Assembly (NCBI RefSeq): GCF_044987625.1 | Contig: NZ_JBJDSB010000001.1 | Location: forward strand, 124,001-188,000 | Direction: 5' to 3' | Origin: Desulfobaculum sp044987625 | GTDB lineage: Bacteria > Desulfobacterota > Desulfovibrionia > Desulfovibrionales > Desulfovibrionaceae | Length of the DNA: 64,000 nucleotides | In this document: piece by piece, positions 17,876-27,458 of the stretch | How positions within the stretch are numbered: position 1 is the first letter of the stretch | Layout: each line of letters begins with the position of its first letter | The notes under the pieces: generated by a model | What the model was told of the DNA's origin: nothing | Seen by the model: the letters and a program-made list of their open reading frames with translations, nothing else | Database searches by the model: none | Translations under genes and position numbers: made by a program

Positions 17876-20800
17876 ATGAATGCCGGATATCCAGCCGAAC
17901 TTCTTGAATTTATCTACACCCTGCGTAGCGAAGGCGTCGTCCTTGCCTCCGATGGCAAGGAAATGACCTGCCGAGGCCCACGAGAAGCGTTAACACCCGC
18001 GCGCCTCAGCACACTCAAAGAAAACAAAAAACACGTGCTGCATCTCCTAGAGGAAGAGCGATGCGCCCTTCAAGAGGACATCCCGCAACTCACCCCAGAT
18101 GCCCCAGGCCGCTTTCTTCCCTTTCCCCTAACCGATAACCAGCAAGCTTACTGGATAGGTCGCGGCGACTCGCTGGATTACGGTCAGGTCGGCATCCACG
18201 CATATATTGAACTGGCAGTGCCGCACCTTGACGTGGCACACCTCGAACACTGCCTTAATATCCTCGTCCAAAGGCATGACATGCTGCACGCTGTCGTTGT
18301 CGGCGACGGCATGCAAAAAATCCTTGAGGACCATCCTCCTATCACGGTCAAATACACCGACGCCTCAACCCTCTCAAGGCAGGAAGCGGACCAAATTCAA
18401 GATGCTATCCGGCAGGACTTTTCCTGCCGATGCTACGCATTAGAAACATGGCCGCAGTGCGCATACCATGCCGTACGCCTTCCGGAAGGAACCGACGTCC
18501 TGTTCATAAGTCAGGACACATGGAGCCTTGACGGACAAAGCTACCGCGTTCTCATGGAGGAGCTGGCCGCCTTGTACCACGGACACCCCCTGCCCCCTGC
18601 CCCGAACCTGACATTCCGGGACTATGTCCTCGCTATGCAGGACTTCAATACATCCCCCACTTACCAAAATAGCCTGTGGTACTGGCGGCGTAAGGTTGCA
18701 ACTCTGCCAACCTGTCCCATATTGCCCACCAAGGCCAAACGGGGCTACCACGCGGACAATCAATGCGCCACCTCAACGACGCCGCAATGCACCCTTGAAT
18801 TTTCCAGACAAGAAACCTGCCTGTCGGAACATGAACTCGCTCCCCTTCGAGCCTCGCTCAAAGAAAAAGGCATCACCTTGGCGGCATTTCTGCTTACGTG
18901 CTATACGGAAACGCTGGGGCACTGGGCCGAAGACACTGCATTCACCATCAACGTTCCGTGGGGAAACAGGCTCCCCGTCCATGCGGATGTGGAGTCATGC
19001 GTTGGCGAATTCGCCAGCATGACCTTGATACAATTCGACAGCACGGCAGGCGGAAATATCCATGAACGGTCGCGTGTTGTGATGGAACAACTTTTAGAAG
19101 ACCTGCAACACAGCCATGTTTCGGGAATAACGCTTTTGCGCGAATGGCGTCAGGCCAATGGCCTTGGCCCTGAAGCCTGCATGCCATTTGTCTTCACCAG
19201 CGAAACGGACACTGGGGATGGCGCAAGCTCCTCATGGATGGAACCACTTGAACGAATCGGGCGCATACGCCGCAGCCTCAGCCAAACGCCGCAGGTATGG
19301 ATTGACGCCCAGTATGCCGTTGTCCATGGAGAACTGCGACTGTCGTGGGACATTTTGACGGGCATTTTCCCTGAAGGACTTGCGGAAAGGATGTTTGACG
19401 CATTTTCAACGCTTGTCCGCGCCTGCGCGAGCGATGAAGCAATTTGGCATGAACAATTCCCCGTATCTGCCCTCAACTTGCCCATTCCATACAGCTCCGC
19501 CTCAGGCGCTCAACGCAGCGTTCCGGATATCGACATCGCGGCTGTTGTGGAAGATTGGGCAGCTACGCAAGCTGGACGCCCATGCATTCAGGACACCCAT
19601 GGCACTCTTCTCTGGGATGCCATTCCAGAAAAATTCCACATGCTGTCGGACAGTTTGCGCAAAGGTGGCCTGCGTGACGGCGATGGAATCGCCATTCTTC
19701 TCGACAAATCACGCTGGCAAAGCCTCATCCCCTTTGCTGCAAAGCATGCCGGAGGAGTCTGCATCCCCCTTGATGTAGAAAGCCCAGCAGAACGCCTGGC
19801 AGCAATCGTGCTTCGCTGCGGCGCGGCTATGGTTGTGACCGACACTTCACTGTACAGCAAAGCAAAAACATTTGGTCTGCCCATCTTTAACGTGGACTCC
19901 GGCACATGGTCGACGAAGAGCCTTTGGCCCACACAGCGCCGTACATGGGATGCGGACACCTTCTGCATCATCCACACCTCAGGCAGCACCGGCATTCCCA
20001 AAGGGGTAGAATTGCCCTTCCCTGGTATTCTCAATGTACGCGACCACATGAAAGACTTAGGACTTGGAACCGACGATGTGGTCCTCGCGCTGTCCCCCCT
20101 ACAGCACGACATGTCCATTCCCGAATACATGGGCAATATGCTCTGCGGCATGTGCGCGGTCTATCCCACGCCCAGCCTGCGCAAAGACCCGCAGCACTGG
20201 TTTGAACTCATCAAGGCGCACCGGATAACATTCTGGCACACTGTGCCTGCCATGCTCACCATGCTTGTAGACTTCTGCCGCGGCCTGCCGGAAAAAGAAG
20301 TCACACGCGTTCTCTCCTCCCTGCGCACAATATGCCTCGGCGGCGATTGGACGCCTTTGGAAACAGCCCGCACACTCCTCAAATGGGTGCCCAATGCTCG
20401 GATCGTCTCGGTGGGCGGCCCCACAGAAATCACGGTATGGAACGTCACCCACACAGTCACACACGTCGAGGACGGCTGGACAAGCCTCCCCTATGGCACG
20501 CCTATCGCCAACTGCGGCTGCACGGTTGTAGACACAGCAGGTAATCCCCGCCCCCGCGGGGTTGTTGGCGAGATGTCCTGCACCGGGGCATTTATGTCAC
20601 CGGGGTATTTCAACGACGCCCAACTGACAAAACAGGCTTTCCCCCTCTGCCCTCAAACTGGCAAACGTCAATTCAGAACAGGCGACATGGTTCGTATGCA
20701 TGACGATGGCGTTTTGGAATTTGTTGGGCGTAAGGACAACCGGGTCAAAATTGGTGGCTACCGCATAGAACTCAGTGAGGTCGAACTTCATATCCAATCC

Positions 20801-23800
20801 TTCCCGTCTGTGGAGCAAACGGTAGTGCTCACCCAAACCGGTCCAGCAGGCACACCCGTCATGGTCGCATGGGTCACAGGCTATAGGGAGTGCGACATAA
20901 ACATCAATGAGCTCAAAACCCATCTTTTACAGACGCTCCCCTCCTATATGGTTCCCGCATTTATTGGCGTATGCCCGGCCTTTCCCGTGACCACTAACGG
21001 TAAAGTAGACAGGAAAGCCATCCGCGAATGGCTGTTGCCTCAATCAGCCGAAAACATCAGGCTCGACACGCCACTGCGGGCCACCCTCGCCAAAACATGG
21101 GAGGACGTGCTTGGCCGCAGACCAGAATCAGAAACGAGCAACTTCTTTGAATACGGCGGCGACTCCATTACAGCCATTCGCCTCCTCAACAAACTTATGT
21201 CGGCCGGTTTGCCCCATCTGAGCATCATGAAGGTTTTCCAAAATCCTTCATTCGCAGCCCTTGCTGACTGCCTAGGGGAAATCAGTGCAAATTCAGACGC
21301 CGACACGCTTCCGTCCCTCAAAGAAGCTGCCGCCACCTCGCCCCAACAATCCGGCACACATCCCGCCTCACACGCACAGCAACGCATCCGGGTTGACGAA
21401 ATGATCCAACCTGTGCCCGGGCTGTACAACCTGCCTTTCAGGTTCAAACTCCATGGCGAAATCAATACCAACCGAATCATCGCCGCATTCCAAACGGCAG
21501 TGAACGCCAATCCGGCACTTCGGACGGTTTTTATCGAAATGCCAGAGGCCGACGGCATAACACTCCACCAACAGGTTCTGCCCAGCATCGATGTTCCTTT
21601 CGACATTCTGGACTTCCAACAGATGACCCCGGGCAGCGCCGCCGCAGAGTGGATGGCCATAGCCACGCAAAAAGGCGCACAGCCGCTCAGCATGATGGAA
21701 GGCCCCCTTATCCGAGGCTTTCTAGCCCTTATGCCTTCGCAAAACGGAACCGCCCAAACAGCTGAACTCCTCCTTGTGGTGCATCATGCGGTCTTTGACG
21801 GCTGGTCAATGAAGCTCTTTCTGGAACAATGGCAGCAGGCTATGACCAAGACAGAAGTCCAGCCAACGCCATACTCTTACGGCGACTTCACGCGTTGGGA
21901 ACGCTTGCCAAAGGTTGCCGAAGCCATGAAGCACCACACGGCAGCATACAGCGCAGCCCTGCGCGAAATCGATGCGCAACCAGCGGGCTTCCATTCAAGC
22001 CTTGCCTCAACAGAAGAACACCTCCATGGCACAAGGGGTCGCCAATGCTTCCATAGGCACACAATGCCCCGCGCCCTCTCAGAGCGCGTACGCCGGACCG
22101 CGGTGCAACAAAAGGTCACGCCGTTTATCTTCCTCCTGGCCAGCTTCGGTCTGCTGACCTCTCGCCATACGGGAAGCGAACGTATCATCCTTGGCACATA
22201 CTCCGCACAACGCTTCCTCCCGGATCTGGAAAACATCGTAGGCATGCTGGTCAATCCCCAGCCTCTAGCCTTTAACTTTGAGGGGGCCCATAACTTTCAG
22301 GATATTCTAAATGCCGCGCACAAAGGGCTAATGCTCGCCAAAAAGCATGAACTTGCCCCGTTCGAATTATTGGTGCGGGACCTTGACGCAAGCACGGACT
22401 CATCCGGTCAAGCTCTCTTTACCATTACCTTCAGTCAGGACAACACGGATAAAACCCCGATTTCGGCCGGTGATGTCACCTTGTCCATCGACGCAGGCGG
22501 AGACCACAAAAGCAGCATGGATATGGAGGTTGCTCTGCATGAAGCGGACAACAGCTTCGGCTTTGTCGTCATATTCAACGACGCAGTGATTGCCCGGCCG
22601 CATGTGGAGGCGCTCTTTGCCAGACTCGATCACATTGTCTCCCAGTTCACCCATGACCCCATGCTCCCCCTCTCCGACGTCCGCTACTGCTTAGAACACG
22701 AGACAACACTTCTTGACGCCATAAACAATGACGCCAATGCCCCTTTACACCATGCGTCCCTGTGGGCATGGTTTGTTGAAACTGCGCGTCAACATCCACA
22801 CCAAATCGCCACAATGGAGCACGCTGACGGGGTGCGGCGGGAATATTCCTATCTTGATATCTATGCCCGAGCGATAAGCATATCGGAAGCCATGGAAGAG
22901 GCACTCCCCGCCCTTGGTGACGATTCCTCTCCCCTGCATCCTCACGTGATGGCGCTCTTCATGTCGCGGGGAACGGAGCTTGCCGCTGCCATGCTCGCGG
23001 CGTGGAGACTGGGCATAGCAGCAATGCCCATCAGCACCACGCTTCCGGCCCAAAGAGCACGGGCCATACTCAAGCACTCTGCCCCCAGCATCCTTGTCGC
23101 GGGTCGCACCGACGATGCCACGCACCTTTGCTCGCCCCCGGACAACACGTTCTCCGGGCCTATTCTTGCCACGGAACAATGCCCACACCGCCAACTCAAG
23201 GAATCCGCCCTCACAGCGGAACAGCCAAGAGACACCACGGCACACACGGCCTGGGTCATCTTTACCTCCGGTTCCACTGGCAAACCTAAAGGGGTAGCGC
23301 TCTCCCATGCCGGTCTTATCGGACGGCTTGAATGGGGTGCCCAAAAGATGCCGCCGCTTCACGGGGAAAAAGGCGGCTCCAAAACGGACATGGCCTTCGG
23401 CGACTGCCTCTGCGAAATCTTCGGGCCGCTCCTGTACGGCTTCCCTGTATACTTCATGGAAGAGAAGCACATCGCTCATGTGGACACGCTGTACGAAACC
23501 ATCAAAACGGAAAAAATCACGCGTCTGGTCGCGGTGCCGAGCCTCTTGCGCGAATTCGTCGGCATAGCGCGCCAGCGCAACGAGTCCTTAACAAGCCTCA
23601 AGTACGTTGTTTCCAGCGGGGAGGCCCTCCCCGCTCTCTTGGCCGATGAGGTCCAAAACATGTGCCCTTCGGCGAAGGTCTATAACTTCTACGGAAGTAC
23701 GGAAATAACCTGCGACGCGGCGTGGCATCACTTCTCTCCATCCACACCCAAAACCGCTGCCATTCCGGCAGGCAACCCCATCGCCGGTGGCCGCATTCAA

Positions 23801-24640
23801 CTTATGGATCAAGCCCAAGCCGTCCTGCCACCTACCATGCGCGGACAAATATGCATTCGCGGTAGGATGGTCTGCCAAGGCTATCTTCAGGAAGATGGGA
23901 ACATTTCCAAAACCAACGCGTTCTTTACGCATAATGGTGAGCCTGCCTTTAACACTGGCGACATGGGCATTTGGCTGAAGGGTGGTGAGCTTCTCTGCCT
24001 CGGCAGAACAGACCGTCAAATTAAAATCCGTGGACAAAAAATTGCCCCACAAGAAGTAGAAGCACAACTGCTGGCCGCAGGCGGCATTCAACAGGCCTCC
24101 GTGCTGTGCATTGACGACAACGGAAACGACAGTCTAGTCGCATGCCTTGCCACTGGCCCTGGGAATATGCCTCACGGCTACAATACTCCAAAGATGGAAA
24201 TCCTCCCCCCCGCGTTGCGCCGCCACCTCAAAGACAAGCTCCCCCCGGCCTTCATTCCCCGCTACACACTGTGGATGGAAGACATGCCGCGCATCCATAC
24301 GGGCAAAGTCGACCACACAGCGCTCTGCACAATGTGCAAGGAAGGACTAACCCTTCTGGTGGAGCAAACTAGCCAACAGCCTTCTGCTCTTGACGACGGC
24401 CCAGCGAGAGCCCTGAGGGATTGGTGGGTCGACATGTTCCATGTTCACCCCGCAAGCGACAGCAACTTCTTCCATGACGGTGGCAGTTCCTTGCTTGCTG
24501 TTCGCCTGATCCATTTTCTGCAGCAGGAATTCGACATCTCGATGAATGTTCGTCAAATATATAATGCAGTTACGTTCTCTGGCCTTCTACAAGCCATAAC
24601 GGACATACAATGCAACGACGAAGAATGGGAAGAAATATGA
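17876..24640 (+). CDS. Bimodular NRPS TubC-Cy-A-PCP-C-A-PCP
   Basis: 2254 residues. Order: TubC docking domain (1-60), Cy (about 85-510, signature DxxxxDxxS in 'QDTWSLDGQS'), A1 (about 540-1070, 'TSGSTGIPKG'), PCP1 ('YGGDS' near 1093), C (about 1160-1590, intact 'HHAVFDG'), A2 (about 1620-2130, 'TSGSTGKPKG'), PCP2 ('DGGSS' near 2203). A1 code D-M-P-H-C-G-V-V-W shares 'GGDW' and Trp331 with the left Cy-A-PCP domain, so Cys/Ser/Thr is likely. A2 code G-D-C-V-V-S-F-C-D has Asp at 236 instead of 235, as in beta-alanine domains (V-D-x-V-I-S-L-A-D). No thioesterase or reductase ends the protein. It begins 11 bp after the A-PCP stop with AGAGGAAG upstream. Confidence 0.92.
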   Translation: MNAGYPAELLEFIYTLRSEGVVLASDGKEMTCRGPREALTPARLSTLKENKKHVLHLLEEERCALQEDIPQLTPDAPGRFLPFPLTDNQQAYWIGRGDSLDYGQVGIHAYIELAVPHLDVAHLEHCLNILVQRHDMLHAVVVGDGMQKILEDHPPITVKYTDASTLSRQEADQIQDAIRQDFSCRCYALETWPQCAYHAVRLPEGTDVLFISQDTWSLDGQSYRVLMEELAALYHGHPLPPAPNLTFRDYVLAMQDFNTSPTYQNSLWYWRRKVATLPTCPILPTKAKRGYHADNQCATSTTPQCTLEFSRQETCLSEHELAPLRASLKEKGITLAAFLLTCYTETLGHWAEDTAFTINVPWGNRLPVHADVESCVGEFASMTLIQFDSTAGGNIHERSRVVMEQLLEDLQHSHVSGITLLREWRQANGLGPEACMPFVFTSETDTGDGASSSWMEPLERIGRIRRSLSQTPQVWIDAQYAVVHGELRLSWDILTGIFPEGLAERMFDAFSTLVRACASDEAIWHEQFPVSALNLPIPYSSASGAQRSVPDIDIAAVVEDWAATQAGRPCIQDTHGTLLWDAIPEKFHMLSDSLRKGGLRDGDGIAILLDKSRWQSLIPFAAKHAGGVCIPLDVESPAERLAAIVLRCGAAMVVTDTSLYSKAKTFGLPIFNVDSGTWSTKSLWPTQRRTWDADTFCIIHTSGSTGIPKGVELPFPGILNVRDHMKDLGLGTDDVVLALSPLQHDMSIPEYMGNMLCGMCAVYPTPSLRKDPQHWFELIKAHRITFWHTVPAMLTMLVDFCRGLPEKEVTRVLSSLRTICLGGDWTPLETARTLLKWVPNARIVSVGGPTEITVWNVTHTVTHVEDGWTSLPYGTPIANCGCTVVDTAGNPRPRGVVGEMSCTGAFMSPGYFNDAQLTKQAFPLCPQTGKRQFRTGDMVRMHDDGVLEFVGRKDNRVKIGGYRIELSEVELHIQSFPSVEQTVVLTQTGPAGTPVMVAWVTGYRECDININELKTHLLQTLPSYMVPAFIGVCPAFPVTTNGKVDRKAIREWLLPQSAENIRLDTPLRATLAKTWEDVLGRRPESETSNFFEYGGDSITAIRLLNKLMSAGLPHLSIMKVFQNPSFAALADCLGEISANSDADTLPSLKEAAATSPQQSGTHPASHAQQRIRVDEMIQPVPGLYNLPFRFKLHGEINTNRIIAAFQTAVNANPALRTVFIEMPEADGITLHQQVLPSIDVPFDILDFQQMTPGSAAAEWMAIATQKGAQPLSMMEGPLIRGFLALMPSQNGTAQTAELLLVVHHAVFDGWSMKLFLEQWQQAMTKTEVQPTPYSYGDFTRWERLPKVAEAMKHHTAAYSAALREIDAQPAGFHSSLASTEEHLHGTRGRQCFHRHTMPRALSERVRRTAVQQKVTPFIFLLASFGLLTSRHTGSERIILGTYSAQRFLPDLENIVGMLVNPQPLAFNFEGAHNFQDILNAAHKGLMLAKKHELAPFELLVRDLDASTDSSGQALFTITFSQDNTDKTPISAGDVTLSIDAGGDHKSSMDMEVALHEADNSFGFVVIFNDAVIARPHVEALFARLDHIVSQFTHDPMLPLSDVRYCLEHETTLLDAINNDANAPLHHASLWAWFVETARQHPHQIATMEHADGVRREYSYLDIYARAISISEAMEEALPALGDDSSPLHPHVMALFMSRGTELAAAMLAAWRLGIAAMPISTTLPAQRARAILKHSAPSILVAGRTDDATHLCSPPDNTFSGPILATEQCPHRQLKESALTAEQPRDTTAHTAWVIFTSGSTGKPKGVALSHAGLIGRLEWGAQKMPPLHGEKGGSKTDMAFGDCLCEIFGPLLYGFPVYFMEEKHIAHVDTLYETIKTEKITRLVAVPSLLREFVGIARQRNESLTSLKYVVSSGEALPALLADEVQNMCPSAKVYNFYGSTEITCDAAWHHFSPSTPKTAAIPAGNPIAGGRIQLMDQAQAVLPPTMRGQICIRGRMVCQGYLQEDGNISKTNAFFTHNGEPAFNTGDMGIWLKGGELLCLGRTDRQIKIRGQKIAPQEVEAQLLAAGGIQQASVLCIDDNGNDSLVACLATGPGNMPHGYNTPKMEILPPALRRHLKDKLPPAFIPRYTLWMEDMPRIHTGKVDHTALCTMCKEGLTLLVEQTSQQPSALDDGPARALRDWWVDMFHVHPASDSNFFHDGGSSLLAVRLIHFLQQEFDISMNVRQIYNAVTFSGLLQAITDIQCNDEEWEEI

Positions 24641-24840
24641 CCAGCAGAAGACCGTACTCATTTGGAAATGGCACACAGACGGTGAACGCTTCTCAGATCA
24701 GCTAACAAAAAGAATCACCCGCCGTCACAATCACAGTGTCCCGGGAGAGACGCGGCGGACAAGGGCTTGCCCCCTCTTTGTCCCCTCACACTCCTCGCCT
24801 GCCTGCAGGAACCTTAAGAAGGCACAAGCACGTGAGACAT

Positions 24841-24890
24841 GAAAGGGGGATGCTGCACAGCCGCAAAGCGGCGGCAGCATCCCCCCTTTC
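24841..24890. terminator. Large hairpin after the right biosynthetic operon
   Basis: A long interrupted inverted repeat (24841-24856 with 24874-24890, one bulged base) encloses a second small stem CCGC-AAA-GCGG. It has no T-run. It is the best candidate for ending the NRPS transcript. The 200 bases between the NRPS stop and this hairpin hold no gene I can support. Confidence 0.5.
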
Positions 24891-24911
24891 AGGAAGCAAA
24901 AGCCCATACAA

Positions 24912-24944
24912 TAAAAAACCCCGGCCTTTTCAGACCGGGGTTTT
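24912..24944 (-). terminator. Intrinsic terminator of the tRNA-Val transcript
   Basis: Ten-base-pair stem (24915-24924 with 24935-24944) of AAAACCCCGG/CCGGGGTTTT. On the minus strand it is followed by a T-run, just after the tRNA genes. Confidence 0.85.
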
Positions 24945-24952
24945 GAAATCGA

Positions 24953-25029
<77 letters not shown>

Positions 25030-25159
25030 GTTTTTTCTACGGCATTCAGCCGAGAATGTTTTATGCCCGACAAGCTGCGGGTTGTCAATGCTGCGGCATT
25101 GGCTTTCGCGGCTTTCTCCCCGATGTGGGGACGGGCTGTCGGGACCCGGAGGAGCAAAG

Positions 25160-25236
<77 letters not shown>

Positions 25237-25509
25237 ACTTTGCCATGCATGCGACTGCACCCTGTCAATATTGCATGACTTCGTGCTCGTGTCGCTGCGG
25301 GAAATGGTTGATAGCTCCACAGCCCCCAAAGGGTCAAGGGATTTTTTCATTTTTCCCCAAATGGACCTTTTTTCCTCCGTAATTGCCGGACTTTGCGGAC
25401 GGGCAATTTTACGCTAGAGTCTGCGCTGTACCGGAGATATGGTCCGGACTCCCGCACGGGGCGGGGCTGGCGCACATGCCAGCGGCAACCAGCAAGCAAA
25501 GGATTGGAC

Positions 25510-26535
25510 ATGCGACTGCTCGTCACCGGTGGATGCGGATTCATCGGTACCAATTTCATTTACCATATGCTCGGCACCAACCCGGATGTCGAAATCGTCA
25601 ACGTTGATAAACTGACCTACGCCGGAAACAAAGCGAACATGATTCCGCTGGAACAGTCCGAAGAAGGCAAACGCTACGCCTTTTGCCGGGCCGACATCGC
25701 GGACATGGACGCCATGCGCGCCATCATCGCCGAGCACAAGCCCGATGCCGTGGTCAACTTTGCCGCGGAATCGCACGTGGACCGCTCCATCCACGACCCC
25801 TCTCCCTTTGTGACCACCAACGTCCTCGGCGTGCAGACGCTTATGACCGCCGCCATGGACGCCGGCATTGAACGGTTCGTGCACATCTCCACGGACGAGG
25901 TATATGGCACACTCGCCCCGGACGCGCCCGCCTTTACCGAAGGCCACCCCCTTGAGCCAAACAGTCCGTATTCCGCCTCCAAGGCCTCGGCGGACCTGTT
26001 CGTGCGCTCGTTTTGGAAGACCTACGGCTACCCCGCCGTGATCACGCGCTGTTCCAATAACTATGGCCCGTGGCAGTTCCCGGAAAAGCTCATCCCGCTG
26101 ATGATTACCCTCGCCGAGCAGGACAAGCCCCTGCCCATCTATGGCGACGGCATGCAGGTGCGCGACTGGATTTACGTCACCGACCATTGCCGCGGCGTGG
26201 AAATGGCGCTGAAGGCCGGACGCCCCGGCGCGGTGTACAACTTTGGCGGCAATGCGGAAAAGGCCAACCTCGACGTGGTGCGCGCCATCTTGTCCGCCAT
26301 GGGCAAGCCCGATGACCTCATTTCCTATGTGAAGGACCGTCCCGGGCACGACCGCCGTTACGCCATGGATTATTCCCTCGCCAAGGACGAACTTGGCTTT
26401 GAGCCGCTGTACGACTTTGAGCGCGGCCTTGCCGAAACCCTCGCATGGTACACCGACCACCGCGCATGGCGCGACAGTGTGCAAAGCGGCGAGTACCGCT
26501 CCTTTATGGACGACTGGTACGGGGAAAGACGATGA
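25510..26535 (+). CDS. rfbB: dTDP-glucose 4,6-dehydratase
   Basis: 341-residue extended SDR enzyme that converts dTDP-glucose to dTDP-4-keto-6-deoxyglucose, the second step to dTDP-rhamnose. It has the N-terminal NAD motif 'GGCGFIGTNF' (about 7-16), the catalytic 'STDEVYG' and a Tyr-x-x-x-Lys in 'YSASKAS'. Start ATG 25510 follows AAGGA; longer frames lack a ribosome site. Its TGA overlaps the rfbD ATG (ATGA), so the pair is co-translated. rfbA and rfbC are not in the window. Confidence 0.95.
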   Translation: MRLLVTGGCGFIGTNFIYHMLGTNPDVEIVNVDKLTYAGNKANMIPLEQSEEGKRYAFCRADIADMDAMRAIIAEHKPDAVVNFAAESHVDRSIHDPSPFVTTNVLGVQTLMTAAMDAGIERFVHISTDEVYGTLAPDAPAFTEGHPLEPNSPYSASKASADLFVRSFWKTYGYPAVITRCSNNYGPWQFPEKLIPLMITLAEQDKPLPIYGDGMQVRDWIYVTDHCRGVEMALKAGRPGAVYNFGGNAEKANLDVVRAILSAMGKPDDLISYVKDRPGHDRRYAMDYSLAKDELGFEPLYDFERGLAETLAWYTDHRAWRDSVQSGEYRSFMDDWYGERR

Positions 26536-27419
26536 GCGAAGAGCAATTACCACGGGCGCTTGTTCTGGGCGGAGCCACCGGACTGCTGGGCATGGCCCTG
26601 AAAAGCGCCCTGACCGCAAAAGGCTGGGACGTCACCACCACCCCCCGTCCCGGCGACTGGGCCTTTGACGTGGAGCGGCTGCGGGACTTTATTGCCACCG
26701 CGCGCCCCGACGTTATTTTCAATACGTGGGCCTACACACAGGTGGACCTTGCCGAGGACGAACCCAAGGAAGCCCGCCGCGTCAACGCCATCCTGCCGGG
26801 CATTCTGGCCCGCGCTGTGAAGGATATGGACCTCACCCTCGTGCACTACTCCACGGACTTCGTCTTTGACGGCAAAAAGGAAACACCCTACGCCGAGGAC
26901 GACACCGTGGCCCCGCGCTCCGTCTATGGCGAAACAAAACGCGCCGGAGAGCAGGCCCTTCTGGCCGAGGAGCTTCACCGCCTCATCATCATCCGCACCG
27001 CGTGGCTGTTTGGCCCGGACAAACGCAACTTTGTGCGCACCATGCTGTCCCTGTGCGCGGAGCGCGACACCCTCGGCGTGGTGCACGACCAAGTGGGCTC
27101 GCCCACGTACACGCCGGACCTTGCGGTCTACTCCCTCGCCCTTGTGGAATCCGGCGAAACGGGCATCTTTCACATCACCAACTCCGGACGCGCCAGTTGG
27201 TGCGAACTGGCCTGCGAGGCCGTGCGCTCGGCGGGCCTACCCTGCACGGTCACGCCCATTGCCACGGACGAGTACCCGCAAAAGGCCACACGCCCGGCAT
27301 TCTCCGTACTCGATACCAGCCGCTTCACCGCGGCCACGGGCATCACGCCCCGGCCATGGGTGCATGCCGTGCAGGAATACGTGTACAGTGAAACGGCACC
27401 GGAAACGCCCATAGACTAG
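26532..27419 (+). CDS. rfbD: dTDP-4-dehydrorhamnose reductase
   Basis: 295 residues, normal size for RmlD/RfbD. Features: N-terminal 'GGATGLLG' nucleotide motif, 'STDFVFDG', and the catalytic Tyr/Lys in 'SVYGETKRAGE'. It catalyses the last reduction to dTDP-L-rhamnose for cell-surface polysaccharide. It overlaps rfbB by 4 bp and is followed 39 bp later by hrcA with no terminator between, so the sugar genes may read into the heat-shock genes. Confidence 0.92.
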   Translation: MSEEQLPRALVLGGATGLLGMALKSALTAKGWDVTTTPRPGDWAFDVERLRDFIATARPDVIFNTWAYTQVDLAEDEPKEARRVNAILPGILARAVKDMDLTLVHYSTDFVFDGKKETPYAEDDTVAPRSVYGETKRAGEQALLAEELHRLIIIRTAWLFGPDKRNFVRTMLSLCAERDTLGVVHDQVGSPTYTPDLAVYSLALVESGETGIFHITNSGRASWCELACEAVRSAGLPCTVTPIATDEYPQKATRPAFSVLDTSRFTAATGITPRPWVHAVQEYVYSETAPETPID

Positions 27420-27458
27420 ACAGCACCGGACGCCAGCCGTCCGCAGCGGAAAACCACC

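Noticed and set aside
24637..24705. 22-codon ORF starting ATGA on the NRPS stop
   Set aside because: Overlap is suggestive, but it has no own ribosome site, no recognisable motif and too little length to support.
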